From Lebetimonas natsushimae (GTDB lineage: Bacteria > Campylobacterota > Campylobacteria > Campylobacterales > Nautiliaceae): 64,000 nucleotides of DNA. The notes under the pieces are model-generated. The model did not search any database. It was given only the letters and a program-made list of their open reading frames with translations, and was not told where the DNA came from. The first letter of the stretch is position 1; every line of letters starts with the position of its first letter. This document shows, piece after piece, positions 51,284 to 62,012 of the stretch. The position numbers and the translations under genes are program-made. The stretch covers positions 186,001-250,000 of the forward strand of contig NZ_BDME01000001.1 in the NCBI RefSeq assembly GCF_002335445.1, in the 5' to 3' direction.

Positions 51284-52548
51284 ATTATTTCTCCTATTAA
51301 ATTATGATTAATAACTTCTTTTATTTTTACATTAACTATTTTACCTAAAAATTTTTTACTTGGGGCAATTTTAATTGTAAAATTGTTATTGCTTCTGGCA
51401 ATTGTTTCTTCTTCAATAAGTGCTTTGTAAATTTTATTTTTTTTATTTTGATAAATTTCATCCTGAATTTTTTTATGCATGGATTGAAGTTTGTAAAGCC
51501 TTTTTTTTGCAACTTCTTTATCAACCTGATTTGGCATTTTTGCAGCTTCCGTTAAAGGTCTTGGTGAATATACAAAAGAAAACATCTGCTCAAATCTGAC
51601 TTTCCTAACCACATCCAGAGTTTCGTTAAAGTCTTCTTCACTCTCACCCGGGAATCCAACGATAATATCGGTTGTAATTGAAACTTCCGGAATTTGGCGC
51701 AAAATTTCACATCTGTTTAGAAACCATTCTTTGGAATATCCCCTTTTCATGGCTTTAAGTATTCTGGTGCTTCCGCTCTGAAGTGGGAAATGTATATGTT
51801 TTGCAATTTTGGGATTGTTTGCAAATTCGTCCAAAAATTTGTCATCCGCATGAAGTGGATGAGGGGAAGTGAATCTTATAATTTCAATTCCGTCAATTCG
51901 ACTGACTTCTTTTAATAAATCTGTAAAATCAACTTTTGGATGGGGAACGCTGAATCTTTTGCCGTAATTATTTACATTTTGTCCTAAAAGGGTTATTTCT
52001 TTAACGCCTTCATTTGCAAGTTGTTCAATTTGTTTTAAGATTAAATCCATAGGGATTGATATTTCTTTTCCCCTTGTTTTCGGAACTATACAAAAGCTGC
52101 ATTTTTTGTCGCATCCCACCATTATGTTTACAAAATCCTTATAAGGGTTTTTTCTTGTGTTTTTGAACATATAAGTTGTATCGTCGTAATTTATATCTGT
52201 AAAAATATATTTTTCTTTGTTTACAGCCTCTTTTATTTTACTTACATTTCTCGCGCCTAAAACAAAACTTACATATGGTGCCCTTTTTAAAATATCTTCA
52301 CCCATATGACTTGCAGTACAACCACAGACACCAAATTTTGCATTGGGGTTTATTTTTCTAAGGGCTCCAAGCTCGGAGAAGAGTTTGTTTACCGGTTTTT
52401 CCCTGACTGAGCAGGTGTTTAATATAATTAAATCAGCATTTTTTGGATTAGAGGTAATTTCATATTCGTCCGCCAGTTCGGCGATGATATGTTCGCTGTC
52501 TTTCACATTCATTTGACAGCCGAAAGTTTCTATAAATAATTTTTTCAC
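51280..52548 (-). CDS. miaB: tRNA-2-methylthio-N6-dimethylallyladenosine synthase
   Basis: A 422-residue radical-SAM methylthiotransferase. The N-terminal UPF0004 cysteines are at 11 (ETFGCQMN), 46 (LNTCSVRE) and near 76 (GVCGCTA). The radical-SAM CxxxCxxC is in [11 protein letters not shown], and a C-terminal TRAM domain follows. It methylthiolates i6A37 of tRNAs reading U-initial codons. It heads the minus-strand run after the HP0268-family gene, with 8 bp between them. Confidence 0.94.
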   Translation of the reverse strand: MKKLFIETFGCQMNVKDSEHIIAELADEYEITSNPKNADLIILNTCSVREKPVNKLFSELGALRKINPNAKFGVCGCTASHMGEDILKRAPYVSFVLGARNVSKIKEAVNKEKYIFTDINYDDTTYMFKNTRKNPYKDFVNIMVGCDKKCSFCIVPKTRGKEISIPMDLILKQIEQLANEGVKEITLLGQNVNNYGKRFSVPHPKVDFTDLLKEVSRIDGIEIIRFTSPHPLHADDKFLDEFANNPKIAKHIHFPLQSGSTRILKAMKRGYSKEWFLNRCEILRQIPEVSITTDIIVGFPGESEEDFNETLDVVRKVRFEQMFSFVYSPRPLTEAAKMPNQVDKEVAKKRLYKLQSMHKKIQDEIYQNKKNKIYKALIEEETIARSNNNFTIKIAPSKKFLGKIVNVKIKEVINHNLIGEII

Positions 52549-52556
52549 TTATCGCC

Positions 52557-52787
52557 TTATAAAATATGCATTTCATACATGTAGCTGCCCTCGTCAAGAG
52601 CGTATTTTACTTCCCTGAAATATACGGAATATCCCATTTCAGTAAGTTTGTCTATTAAATCTTTTAAATTTTTGTAACTTGTGTCTTTATGAAAATAGTA
52701 AAATGAATTAGATTTTACATTTTTTAAAAACTCTTCCATTGAAATTTCTTTTGCATTGTGGTCGTTTTCTATTAATTTTAATGTCAT
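52557..52787 (-). CDS. HP0268-family small protein
   Basis: A 76-residue alpha/beta protein resembling Helicobacter pylori HP0268: similar length, a central SFYYFHKDTSYKNL strand-loop, GYSVYFREV and the ending YMYEMHIL. HP0268 has been reported to have nicking endonuclease and RNase activity in vitro; whether this applies here is unknown. The family is essentially restricted to Campylobacterota, supporting the taxonomic call. It is divergent from nusA. Confidence 0.75.
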   Translation of the reverse strand: MTLKLIENDHNAKEISMEEFLKNVKSNSFYYFHKDTSYKNLKDLIDKLTEMGYSVYFREVKYALDEGSYMYEMHIL

Positions 52788-52896
52788 TTCTATCCTTTTT
52801 ACTATTATTTTATCAAAAAATTTTGTAAAATTATACCCAAGAAAACCTCATTTATTTTCTTCTCAAAAATAAAAAATCAATAAAAAAGGGTTATAA
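52788..52896. promoter_or_regulatory. divergent promoter gap, HP0268-family gene / nusA
   Basis: A minus-strand GATAAAATAAT lies about 23 bp before the HP0268-family start, and a plus-strand TGTAAAATTATA near 52825 could drive nusA with a leader of about 65 nt. No -35 or strong hairpin is evident. Confidence 0.35.
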
Positions 52897-53970
52897 GTGG
52901 AAAAAGTAGAAGATTTATTATCGTTAGTTGCACACGAAAAAGGGCTTGATTTTGATGAAGTAAAAGATGCTTTTAAAAGAGCCGTAATTAAAACCGCTAA
53001 AAAATATATAGGTGATATTGATGTGGAGATTGAATTTAACAAAGGAAAACTTGGAATTTATCAGGTTTTTGAAGTTGTAAATGATGACAGAGCTTTGGAA
53101 AATCCCGAAAAATACCTGTATTTAGATGAAGCAAGGGATTTTGATGAAAATGTTCAGCTCGGGGATAAATTAAAAGTGGAACTTGATCTCTCCAAACTTG
53201 GAAGAAGCGGTGCGGCTATGCTTCAAAGAGAATTTGAAAGGGAAATTACAAGATTGCTTGAAAATGAAATTTACAGAAAACTTATCTCAAAACTTAATAC
53301 AATTGTAACAGGTGAAGTTATAAAAGTTGACAGCGAAGAAAACACCTGGGTTGATTTAAACGGGGTTAAGGGTGTTCTTCCTATGAGAAACAGGATAAAA
53401 GGTGAAAGATTTGAAGTGGGGGATGTTATAAAAGCTCTTCTTAAATTTGTCCATTTTGACGATAAAAAAGGAATAATTATAGAGCTTAGCCGTACAAGTC
53501 CAAAGTTTTTGGAAAAACTTATAGAAAAGGCAGTACCGGAAGTGAGGGACGGTATTATTAAAATACACGGTAGTGCGAGAATTCCAGGAGTCAGAAGTAA
53601 AGTGGCGGTAAGTTCGCTTAATCCAAAAGTTGAACCAATCGGTACAATTATAGGTAAAAACGGGGTCAGAATCAATGCCGTAAGTAACGAATTAAACGGA
53701 GAAAACATTGATGTAATAGAATATTCCCCTAAACCTGAAATTTATATAGCAAGGGCGCTCTCTCCCGCAATAGTGAAAAATGTAAAAGTGGATGAAAAAA
53801 AAGGTGAGGCAACTGTTGAGGTTGATCCGGACCAAAAAGCAAAAGCCATAGGTAAAAATGGGGTTAATATAACTCTTGCTAGTATGCTTACAAAATATAA
53901 AATCAATCTTGAAGACGCAAAGGAAAAAACAAAAGACACATCAAAATTGGAAAGTTTGTTTAAAATTTAA
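52897..53970 (+). CDS. nusA: transcription termination/antitermination factor NusA
   Basis: A 357-residue NusA. The N-terminal RNA-polymerase-binding domain (about 1-125) precedes an S1 domain (about 130-200) and two KH domains (about 200-345, with IIGKNGVRINAVSNEL and AIGKNGVNITLA). It lacks the C-terminal acidic repeats of the enterobacterial protein, as is usual in this phylum. It starts with GTG after AAAAAAGGG. The DUF475 gene follows by 8 bp. Confidence 0.95.
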   Translation: MEKVEDLLSLVAHEKGLDFDEVKDAFKRAVIKTAKKYIGDIDVEIEFNKGKLGIYQVFEVVNDDRALENPEKYLYLDEARDFDENVQLGDKLKVELDLSKLGRSGAAMLQREFEREITRLLENEIYRKLISKLNTIVTGEVIKVDSEENTWVDLNGVKGVLPMRNRIKGERFEVGDVIKALLKFVHFDDKKGIIIELSRTSPKFLEKLIEKAVPEVRDGIIKIHGSARIPGVRSKVAVSSLNPKVEPIGTIIGKNGVRINAVSNELNGENIDVIEYSPKPEIYIARALSPAIVKNVKVDEKKGEATVEVDPDQKAKAIGKNGVNITLASMLTKYKINLEDAKEKTKDTSKLESLFKI

Positions 53971-53978
53971 GGGTTTTT

Positions 53979-54938
53979 ATGAAATATTTTTATTTTTCTT
54001 TTTTAATTGCATTTATAGGGCTTGGGATTTCCTTTTTTATAGGCAGGTTTGAAGCAGTTTATTTAACGGCTATTTTGGCAATTTTAGAAATTTCCCTCTC
54101 TTTTGACAATGCCGTGGTAAATGCAAAAATTTTAAAAAAAATGGATAAAATATGGCAGCAGAGGTTTTTAACATGGGGACTTATTATTGCCGTTTTTGGA
54201 ATGAGGCTTATTTTTCCTATTTTGATAGTTGCCTTGGCTGCAAATATAGGAATTATGCAAACTGTAAATATAGCGCTTTTTGAGCCTCAAAAATATCATG
54301 AAATTTTACTTACCGCAGAAAAACTTATTTATGCGTTCGGCGGTGGGTTTTTATGGATGGTGTTTAGTGATTTTATGTTTGAACAAAAAAAGGTTAAATG
54401 GATAAAACCTATAGAAAATACGGCGGAAAAATTTGGAAAAATAAACAATATTTCTTTGATGATAGCCACTTTAATAGGTGTTGTCATAATTTATGATGCA
54501 AAAAGTTATGAAGTGGCGATTGCATATTTTCTTGGAATTTTATCTTATTCGCTTTTAAAAGCCCTTGATGAATATTTTTCTACCGAAAATGTAAAAAACG
54601 GTCTTATGGGGCTTGTTTATCTTGAAGTTTTGGATGCATCTTTTTCATTTGACGGCGTAATAGGGGCGTTTGCAATTACTTCAAATATTATTTTAATAAT
54701 GCTGGGTCTAGGAATTGGCGCTATGTTTGTCAGAAGCCTTACAATCTGGATGGTGGAAAAAGGTGTAATTGACGAATACAAATACCTTGAACACGGGGCT
54801 CATTATGCCATTGGTATTTTGGCTTTTATTATGTTTTTAAAAATTTTTATGGAAATACCGGAAGCTATTACGGGGACATTGGGACTTATTTTATTAATTG
54901 CGGCTTTTATTCATTCTAAAATGGAACTTAAAAAATGA
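53979..54938 (+). CDS. DUF475 (TerC-superfamily) membrane protein
   Basis: A 319-residue membrane protein with about nine transmembrane helices. Acidic intramembrane motifs of the TerC/DUF475 superfamily are present: LEISLSFDNAVVNAKIL and, in the second half, EVLDASFSFDGVIGAFAIT. The family is linked to metal (for example Mn2+) handling or tellurite resistance, but DUF475 itself is uncharacterised. It follows nusA in the same direction and overlaps the convergent murB gene by 11 bp. Confidence 0.88.
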   Translation: MKYFYFSFLIAFIGLGISFFIGRFEAVYLTAILAILEISLSFDNAVVNAKILKKMDKIWQQRFLTWGLIIAVFGMRLIFPILIVALAANIGIMQTVNIALFEPQKYHEILLTAEKLIYAFGGGFLWMVFSDFMFEQKKVKWIKPIENTAEKFGKINNISLMIATLIGVVIIYDAKSYEVAIAYFLGILSYSLLKALDEYFSTENVKNGLMGLVYLEVLDASFSFDGVIGAFAITSNIILIMLGLGIGAMFVRSLTIWMVEKGVIDEYKYLEHGAHYAIGILAFIMFLKIFMEIPEAITGTLGLILLIAAFIHSKMELKK

Positions 54939-55710
54939 TTTTTATCTCTTCTTCAAGTTTTATTCTAAATTTTTCATATACTCTTTTTTTGGTCAGTTCA
55001 ATTAAATAAATCATATCCTCAAATGTACCTTTTCCCAAATTTACAAAAAAATTGCCGTGAATCGGTGAAATTTGGATATCTCCTTTTTTCTCTCCTTTGA
55101 GTCCTGCAGCTTCAATCAGTCTTCCGGCAAAATCGTCTTTTGGATTTTTAAATACACTTCCTAGGCTTGGGGCTTTTGGCTGGTTTGAACGAAGATTTTT
55201 TAAATATTCATCAAGTTCAGGGTCGTAATCTCTTTTTATTTCAAAAACAGCTTCAAAAACGGGTGTCTCTATATTAGAATATCTGTAAGAAAAATTAATA
55301 TCTTTTTTTTTAATCCAGCCGTTTATTGTTTTAATAGACACTAAATTGTTTGAAATTTCTTCATTTTTTACGCCTGCGTTCATTTTAATACTTCCGCCGA
55401 TTGTGCCGGGTAGGTGGGAGAGGAACTCAAATCCCCCGATATTGTTTCTTTTGCAGAAGTTATAAAGCATTCTGTTTTTAACTTTTGCACCGACTTTCAA
55501 TAATCCGTTTTTATACTCAATAAATTTGTATTTATCCGAAAGAATTCCTAAGTTTTTGGCATTTTGGGAAATTAGTGTGTTTGTGGCGCGTCCTATTAAA
55601 AATTCCCCATTATAATTATTTTCATCAATTATTTTTACTTTAATTTTTGGACCTATTTTTATAGAAGAAAATTTAGAAAAGTCTATTATCTTCCATTTTT
55701 CATTTTTCAT
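54928..55710 (-). CDS. murB: UDP-N-acetylenolpyruvoylglucosamine reductase
   Basis: A 260-residue MurB that reduces the enolpyruvyl group to form UDP-MurNAc using NADPH and FAD. The FAD-binding GRATNTLI and GGFEFLSHLPGTIGGSIKMNAG, the LRSNQPKAPSLGSVFKNP block with the catalytic Ser and the C-terminal Glu region are visible. The start codon and first six residues (MKNEKW) come from a heptamer tract; homology begins only at IIDFSKFSS. It is 14 bp after fliQ. Confidence 0.93.
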   Translation of the reverse strand: MKNEKWKIIDFSKFSSIKIGPKIKVKIIDENNYNGEFLIGRATNTLISQNAKNLGILSDKYKFIEYKNGLLKVGAKVKNRMLYNFCKRNNIGGFEFLSHLPGTIGGSIKMNAGVKNEEISNNLVSIKTINGWIKKKDINFSYRYSNIETPVFEAVFEIKRDYDPELDEYLKNLRSNQPKAPSLGSVFKNPKDDFAGRLIEAAGLKGEKKGDIQISPIHGNFFVNLGKGTFEDMIYLIELTKKRVYEKFRIKLEEEIKIIF

Positions 55711-55728
55711 TTTTCACTTTTCATTTAT
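55687..55728 (-). repeat. heptamer repeat tract
   Basis: Six in-phase minus-strand units (ATAAATG, AAAAGTG, AAAAATG three times, GAAGATA) fill the fliQ-murB gap. They provide the fliQ stop region, the murB ATG and its first residues. Confidence 0.9.
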
Positions 55729-55994
55729 CTGAGGAATGTAGGTATTAATTTAAAAATATAAGTTGTAAAATCTATCATTTCATTTAACATCCAGGGCATT
55801 GTAAGGATTAAAACAACTGCAATTGCAATAATTTTTGGCACAAAACTGAGTGTCATTTCGTTTATTTGTGTGGTTGCCTGAAAAATGGAAATAATAAGCC
55901 CCACTATCATACCAACTAAAAGTGCCGGAAGGGAGAGCATAAGGGCAAGTTTTAATGTTTGAACGGCTAATGCTATAATTTCAGATTGATTCAT
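55725..55994 (-). CDS. fliQ: flagellar export apparatus protein FliQ
   Basis: An 89-residue protein with two transmembrane helices, matching FliQ of the flagellar type III export gate (ALPALLVGMIVGLIISIFQATTQINEMTLSFVPKI is the core). It associates with FliP and FliR in the export channel. No other flagellar gene is in the window, so fliQ stands alone here between a MazF-like gene (4-bp overlap) and murB. Confidence 0.93.
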   Translation of the reverse strand: MNQSEIIALAVQTLKLALMLSLPALLVGMIVGLIISIFQATTQINEMTLSFVPKIIAIAVVLILTMPWMLNEMIDFTTYIFKLIPTFLR

Positions 55995-56461
55995 TTTTCC
56001 ATCCCTGTAACTTTCATAACTGCATTATCAACTTTTTTCATCTCTTCATCAGTCAGTTTTGTGACAATTCCTTTTGAAAATATTATTTTTCCTACTGAAA
56101 TTATACCAATTGCAGTAGCCACTATTTCACTGTCTTTGGTCATTAAATCCCTTTTTTTTATTAAAATTCTATAATCTCCTCCTAAAATTTGTCCCGAAAG
56201 CGGTAAAACTACTACTGTATGGTAAAGTCCCCTGAAACAGGCTTCATTTAAATAATTATTTTGATAAATTAAAAACGGTCTTGTTTTTGCGGAGTCGGTA
56301 AGTTTTGCAAAATATATTTCTCCCCTTTTAAAATTGACGGGTGGTTCGCCTTTAAATTCCCCTTCAAAAAATTCCACAAAACTTGCCCTTTGTGTGCGTG
56401 GTTTGCATTTGAGGGCTAATTGGTTTTTTTCATACCATTTCTCAAATTTTCCATTCTCCAT
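55991..56461 (-). CDS. MazF/PemK-like protein without visible antitoxin
   Basis: A 156-residue protein whose residues about 42-150 follow the MazF/PemK pattern: FKRGEIYFAKLTDSAKTRPFLIYQNNYLN, a TVVVLPLSG strand and a C-terminal helix. The N-terminal 40 residues are an unusual basic extension beginning with MENGKFEKW, which is coded by a heptamer tract. No antitoxin gene lies upstream; it sits between mqnD and fliQ. It may be a domesticated RNA-binding or RNase-fold protein rather than an active toxin. Catalytic Arg/Thr equivalents cannot be assigned with certainty. Confidence 0.6.
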   Translation of the reverse strand: MENGKFEKWYEKNQLALKCKPRTQRASFVEFFEGEFKGEPPVNFKRGEIYFAKLTDSAKTRPFLIYQNNYLNEACFRGLYHTVVVLPLSGQILGGDYRILIKKRDLMTKDSEIVATAIGIISVGKIIFSKGIVTKLTDEEMKKVDNAVMKVTGMEK

Positions 56462-56486
56462 TTATTCTTAACTCTCCATTCTTAAT
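56445..56486 (-). repeat. heptamer repeat tract
   Basis: Six 7-bp-phased minus-strand units (including ATGGAGA, GTTAAGA, ATAAATG, GAGAATG, GAAAATT). They code the last residues and stop of mqnD and the start of the MazF-like gene. Confidence 0.8.
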
Positions 56487-57370
56487 GTTTTATATTCTTT
56501 TGGTATTAAATATTTTCTTACATCTTCCATATGGGGGGTCAGATTGTGTTTATAACCGATTTCAAACAGTTTATTTAGGGCGTTTAACTGCTCTTCATCC
56601 ATTTCAACGGATTTATTGTTTGCATACATATCCAGGTATTTATCAAGTGTTTTGTCATCAACCCTTACCAATTTTCTTTCAAGCAGCATTTTGGCTAAAA
56701 TGTTTTTGTGTCTGTTTGCAATGTCCACTGCTTTTGTAAGGATATTTTCTATATTGATTGCATCAAGCAGCGGAATTGAACGGCGAATTGCCATTCCTCC
56801 AAGAGGAAGAGGCAAACCTTCTGCAAATTCCTGCCATATATCCCAAATTTCTTTTTCAACTTCAAGTTTTTCACTAAAATGTAAAATACTCTCATGAATT
56901 AATACCCCGGCATCCACTTCACCGCTTAATACGGCATCTTCAATTTCAAGGAAATTTTTATAAACAATTCTTGCTTTTGGATAATAAATTTTAAAAAGCA
57001 GGGCATTTGTGGTGTATTTGCCGCTGAGGGCCACTTTGAAATTCGGTTTTAATTTTTTTCCTTTTAATTTAACTAATTTCGGTCCGTATCCGTATCCAAA
57101 ACTTACGGCACATCTAAGCAGGGCGTATTCGTCTTTTAAAAACGGATATGCCCCAAAACTGATTGCGCTTATATCGTAAATGTTTTTTAGTGTTTTTTGA
57201 TTTAAGGTTTCTATATCTTCCGCCGTGTTTTCAAATTCATATTTTTTTTGAATTTTCCATTTTCCATTATCCATTATCCATTCGTGGGTATTTATCCAGC
57301 CAAATTTGATGGCATAATACATAAAAATATCGTCTGCATCGGGAGAATGGGCTAATTTATATTTTTTCAA
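56468..57370 (-). CDS. mqnD: MqnD-like 1,4-dihydroxy-6-naphthoate synthase with repeat-coded insertion
   Basis: A protein of about 300 residues in the MqnA/MqnD periplasmic-binding-protein-like family. KYKLAHSPDADDIFMYYAI at the N-terminus is the MqnD-type opening. The enzyme acts in futalosine-pathway menaquinone synthesis, the route used by Campylobacterota. I start it at TTG 57370, seven bases after AAAGGA; the frame continues upstream into recA, which is not credible. Residues about 30-45 (EWIMDNGKWK and beyond) are a heptamer-coded insertion. MqnA remains an alternative within the family. Confidence 0.82.
   Translation of the reverse strand: MKKYKLAHSPDADDIFMYYAIKFGWINTHEWIMDNGKWKIQKKYEFENTAEDIETLNQKTLKNIYDISAISFGAYPFLKDEYALLRCAVSFGYGYGPKLVKLKGKKLKPNFKVALSGKYTTNALLFKIYYPKARIVYKNFLEIEDAVLSGEVDAGVLIHESILHFSEKLEVEKEIWDIWQEFAEGLPLPLGGMAIRRSIPLLDAINIENILTKAVDIANRHKNILAKMLLERKLVRVDDKTLDKYLDMYANNKSVEMDEEQLNALNKLFEIGYKHNLTPHMEDVRKYLIPKEYKTLRMES
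57251..57285 (-). repeat. heptamer repeat tract inside mqnD
   Basis: Five perfectly phased minus-strand units (ACGAATG, GATAATG, GATAATG, GAAAATG, GAAAATT) code an in-frame loop near the N-terminus of MqnD. Confidence 0.9.
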
Positions 57371-57387
57371 AATATTTCCTTTTTTGA

Positions 57388-57393
57388 TATAAT
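57388..57393 (+). promoter_or_regulatory. -10 promoter of recA
   Basis: TTTTTTGATATAATTG places a TATAAT 21 bp before the recA ATG at 57414 in the short gap shared with the divergent mqnD. No SOS-type operator is recognised. Confidence 0.55.
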
Positions 57394-57413
57394 TGTAACA
57401 AAAAAGGTCTTTA

Positions 57414-59732
<2,319 letters not shown>

Positions 59733-59733
<1 letters not shown>

Positions 59734-59978
59734 TGATAGATTTCGACGATATAAGGCCAAAAAGAAAGATTGATTTAAAAATAGTGTTAGTAGTTTTACT
59801 TTCTTTTCTTTTTGGCATTTATATTTTTAATCTTTTGTTTGGTGAGAAGTCTTTTAGCAGAATGATAGATTTACAAAAGGAATATCAGGTTCTTGATAAA
59901 AAAGTAAAAAATTTAAAAAAAGAAAATACTATTTTGCAAAAAGAATATTTTGAGCTTAAAGAACTTGAAGGAAAATAA
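59733..59978 (+). CDS. septum-formation initiator (FtsB/DivIC)-like protein
   Basis: An 81-residue bitopic membrane protein: a basic N-terminus (RPKRKID), one transmembrane helix (about 16-36, VLVVLLSFLFGIYIFNLLF) and a coiled coil (about 45-78). This is the FtsB/DivIC layout, and its position just after eno is the same as ftsB in many Gram-negatives. It would act in the divisome with FtsL and FtsQ. Sequence similarity is low, as is usual for the family. Confidence 0.72.
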
Positions 59979-60013
59979 ATTAATGTAAAATGGAGAATGG
60001 ATAATTAATAATG
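59979..60013 (+). repeat. heptamer repeat tract
   Basis: Five in-phase units (ATTAATG, TAAAATG, GAGAATG, GATAATT, AATAATG) exactly fill the gap, and the last ATG is the start of the AMIN-domain gene. Confidence 0.9.
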
Positions 60014-60589
60014 AAAATATTGGCTTTTTTAATAATAGGTATTTTTGCATTTGCAAGAATCAATCCTTTTGAACCGGTAATAAGTCCTGACAAAAGCATT
60101 AAAATTGTAAAACAGGAATATTTTAAAAAAACTAAAGTGTATTTGCCAAATGATGCGAGAATTTTGAAAAAAATAATTTTTGTTTATCAAAGCTTAGATG
60201 GAGATGTTAAGAATAAAGAAGTTTTGATAAACAAAAATATTGATTTTCACTCTCCAATAATTATTACTCATAACCTTCAGAATTTTGAAATGAAAGAAAT
60301 AAAGTTCGATTCTCTTTTTTCTTTATATATTAAAGATAAAAAAATTTTTATAAAAACCAAAGATAAATTAATTAGAAAAATGTTTTTGATTAAGCCTTTT
60401 AGACTTGTTTTAGATTTTAAAAGAAATGCTGATTTTTTAACTATTAAAAGAACAATTAAAAAGAGTGTTGTAAAAAAAGTGGTAGTTGGAAACCATAATG
60501 GTTATTACCGAGTTGTTTTGTATTTTGATGCTAATTATAAATATAAAATTCAAGAGATGGATGAAGGTATAAAAATTGAAATCTACTAA
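60011..60589 (+). CDS. secreted AMIN-domain protein
   Basis: A 192-residue exported protein with a signal peptide (KILAFLIIGIFAFA). Its C-terminal half has the AMIN-like strand pattern (FRLVLDFKRNADF, then GYYRVVLYFDANYKYKI). AMIN domains bind peptidoglycan or target amidases and secretins to the periplasm. No amidase domain is attached. The start codon is the last unit of a heptamer tract, with no clear Shine-Dalgarno. It overlaps aroK by 14 bp and may act with the divisome-type neighbour. Confidence 0.7.
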   Translation: MKILAFLIIGIFAFARINPFEPVISPDKSIKIVKQEYFKKTKVYLPNDARILKKIIFVYQSLDGDVKNKEVLINKNIDFHSPIIITHNLQNFEMKEIKFDSLFSLYIKDKKIFIKTKDKLIRKMFLIKPFRLVLDFKRNADFLTIKRTIKKSVVKKVVVGNHNGYYRVVLYFDANYKYKIQEMDEGIKIEIY

Positions 60590-61106
60590 TTTAATTCTTA
60601 CCGGATTTATGGGAAGCGGAAAATCTACTGTTGGAAGAATTTTAGCCAAAGAGCTTAATACTTTTTTTCTTGATACTGATTTACTTATTGAAAATTTTGA
60701 AAATAAGAGTATAAATGAAATTTTTGAAGATGATGGGGAAAAAATATTTAGGGAAAAGGAGCGTTACTGTTTTGAATGGATAAAAAAGAATGTAACAAAC
60801 ACTGTGATTTCTGTAGGCGGAGGTTTTCCTGTTTATATACCTGAGATCAAGGAAGCCGGGGTTGTTGTATATTTGAAGGTAGGTTTTGAAGATATAGTAA
60901 AAAGAATGAATAAAAGAGAAATTAAAAAAAGACCTCTTTTTCAGGATATAAAAAAAGCAAAAGAACTGTTTGAAAAAAGAGCTAAGATATATGAAGAATT
61001 AGCCGATTTTATTGTTGAAAACAAAGATTTAAAAAAGAGTGTTGAAACAATAAAGGAATATTATGAAAATTTCAAATTACAATATCAGTCAAATTTTGCA
61101 GATTGA
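60576..61106 (+). CDS. aroK: shikimate kinase
   Basis: A 176-residue P-loop kinase for the fifth step of chorismate synthesis. ILTGFMGSGKSTVGR is the Walker A, DTDLLIE binds shikimate and Mg, VGGGFP is the central loop and RPLF lies in the lid. It starts with TTG at 60576 after GAAGG, inside the end of the AMIN gene. Its 3' end overlaps a small gene in another frame. Confidence 0.93.
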   Translation: MKSTNLILTGFMGSGKSTVGRILAKELNTFFLDTDLLIENFENKSINEIFEDDGEKIFREKERYCFEWIKKNVTNTVISVGGGFPVYIPEIKEAGVVVYLKVGFEDIVKRMNKREIKKRPLFQDIKKAKELFEKRAKIYEELADFIVENKDLKKSVETIKEYYENFKLQYQSNFAD

Positions 61107-61242
61107 TGCTCAGAAAAAAGCCCAGGATGTTGTAAAAAATGTTATTGGAAATTTGCTTGAAAAAACATTTGAAAACACAAAAGCCGTGGAAGAGGCTGCA
61201 AAAACCACAGGAAGAGGGAATAATTTTAATTTAAAAGTTTAA
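61063..61242 (+). CDS. small protein of unknown function overlapping aroK
   Basis: A 59-residue reading frame starting with ATG after AAAGGA inside aroK (44-bp overlap). It begins MKISNYNISQILQ and has a helix-rich, polar body (AQKKAQDVVKNVIGNLLEKT). It ends NNFNLKV with its last codons and stop in a heptamer tract. A good ribosome-binding site and amphipathic helices support a real gene. No family is recognised. Confidence 0.6.
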   Translation: MKISNYNISQILQIDAQKKAQDVVKNVIGNLLEKTFENTKAVEEAAKTTGRGNNFNLKV

Positions 61243-61281
61243 AGTGAAAAATGGATAATGATAAACGGAGAATGGAAAAAA
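61233..61281 (+). repeat. heptamer repeat tract
   Basis: Seven in-phase units (AAAAGTT, TAAAGTG, AAAAATG, GATAATG, ATAAACG, GAGAATG, GAAAAAA) bridge two genes. They code the end of the small protein and the start (ATG 61258) and first residues of the glycosylase. Confidence 0.88.
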
Positions 61282-61851
61282 GAGTTAATTGATTTTTATA
61301 AAAAAAGAAAAGAATATATTAAAAAATATTTTAATGAAAATGTGGATTTTACAGAAATAATAGATCCTTGCATCGATAAAAAAAGAGACAATCCTATTAT
61401 GATAATAGGAGAAGCTCCGGGTAAAAGAGAAGTTGAACTCAAATCTCCTTTTGTAGGAAAAGCAGGAGAAAATTTAAATTATCTTATAAATTTAAGCGGA
61501 TTTGATAGATGCAGAGATTTTTTGATAACAAATGCTTTTCCGTTTAGAACATATGAAAATAATAAAAACAGAACTCCAAAATCTGATGAATTAAAAATAG
61601 GGGCGGAACTTTTAAAAAAAGAGATAGATATTGTAAAACCCTCTTTAATTTTACTTCTTGGAAATTCTGCAATTAAAGCTTTTTCTTATATAGATAAATT
61701 TAAAGATGTTAAAAATCTTAAAAAATGCGGTGTTTATGAAATAAACGGCTATAAAGTAGGGGTGTGTTTTCATCCATCTCCTCTTGCATTTAATAGAAAA
61801 GATATTAAAGAAAATTTAGAGAAATTTTTTAAGAATTTAAAAAGTTTATAA
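61258..61851 (+). CDS. uracil-DNA glycosylase family protein
   Basis: A 197-residue member of the uracil-DNA glycosylase superfamily, closest in motifs to families 4/5: IIGEAPGKREVELKSPFVGKAGENL, NRTPKSDE and HPSPLAF. It excises uracil from DNA, important in hot, deamination-prone settings. The N-terminal iron-sulfur cysteine pair of classic family 4 is not evident, although four Cys are scattered in the protein. The first residues (MINGEWKK) derive from a heptamer tract. Confidence 0.82.
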   Translation: MINGEWKKELIDFYKKRKEYIKKYFNENVDFTEIIDPCIDKKRDNPIMIIGEAPGKREVELKSPFVGKAGENLNYLINLSGFDRCRDFLITNAFPFRTYENNKNRTPKSDELKIGAELLKKEIDIVKPSLILLLGNSAIKAFSYIDKFKDVKNLKKCGVYEINGYKVGVCFHPSPLAFNRKDIKENLEKFFKNLKSL

Positions 61852-61955
61852 AAGCTTTCAATATTATACTTTACTTCTTTTTCATATCTTCGGTGTAACA
61901 AATTTTCCTTTTGAAAGTCAATTTCTTAATTTTTTGTTAATATTTGTATATTTTA

Positions 61956-61984
61956 TTGACAAAAGTGTTACAATTATTTATAAT
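61956..61984 (+). promoter_or_regulatory. full-consensus sigma70 promoter
   Basis: TTGACA (61956-61961) and TATAAT (61979-61984) are separated by exactly 17 bp, and a strong AAAGGAGAAAGG site precedes the ATG at 62013. This is the only promoter in the window with both consensus hexamers, predicting strong expression of the secreted protein downstream. Confidence 0.75.
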
Positions 61985-62012
61985 GTATTAAATAAATATG
62001 AAAGGAGAAAGG

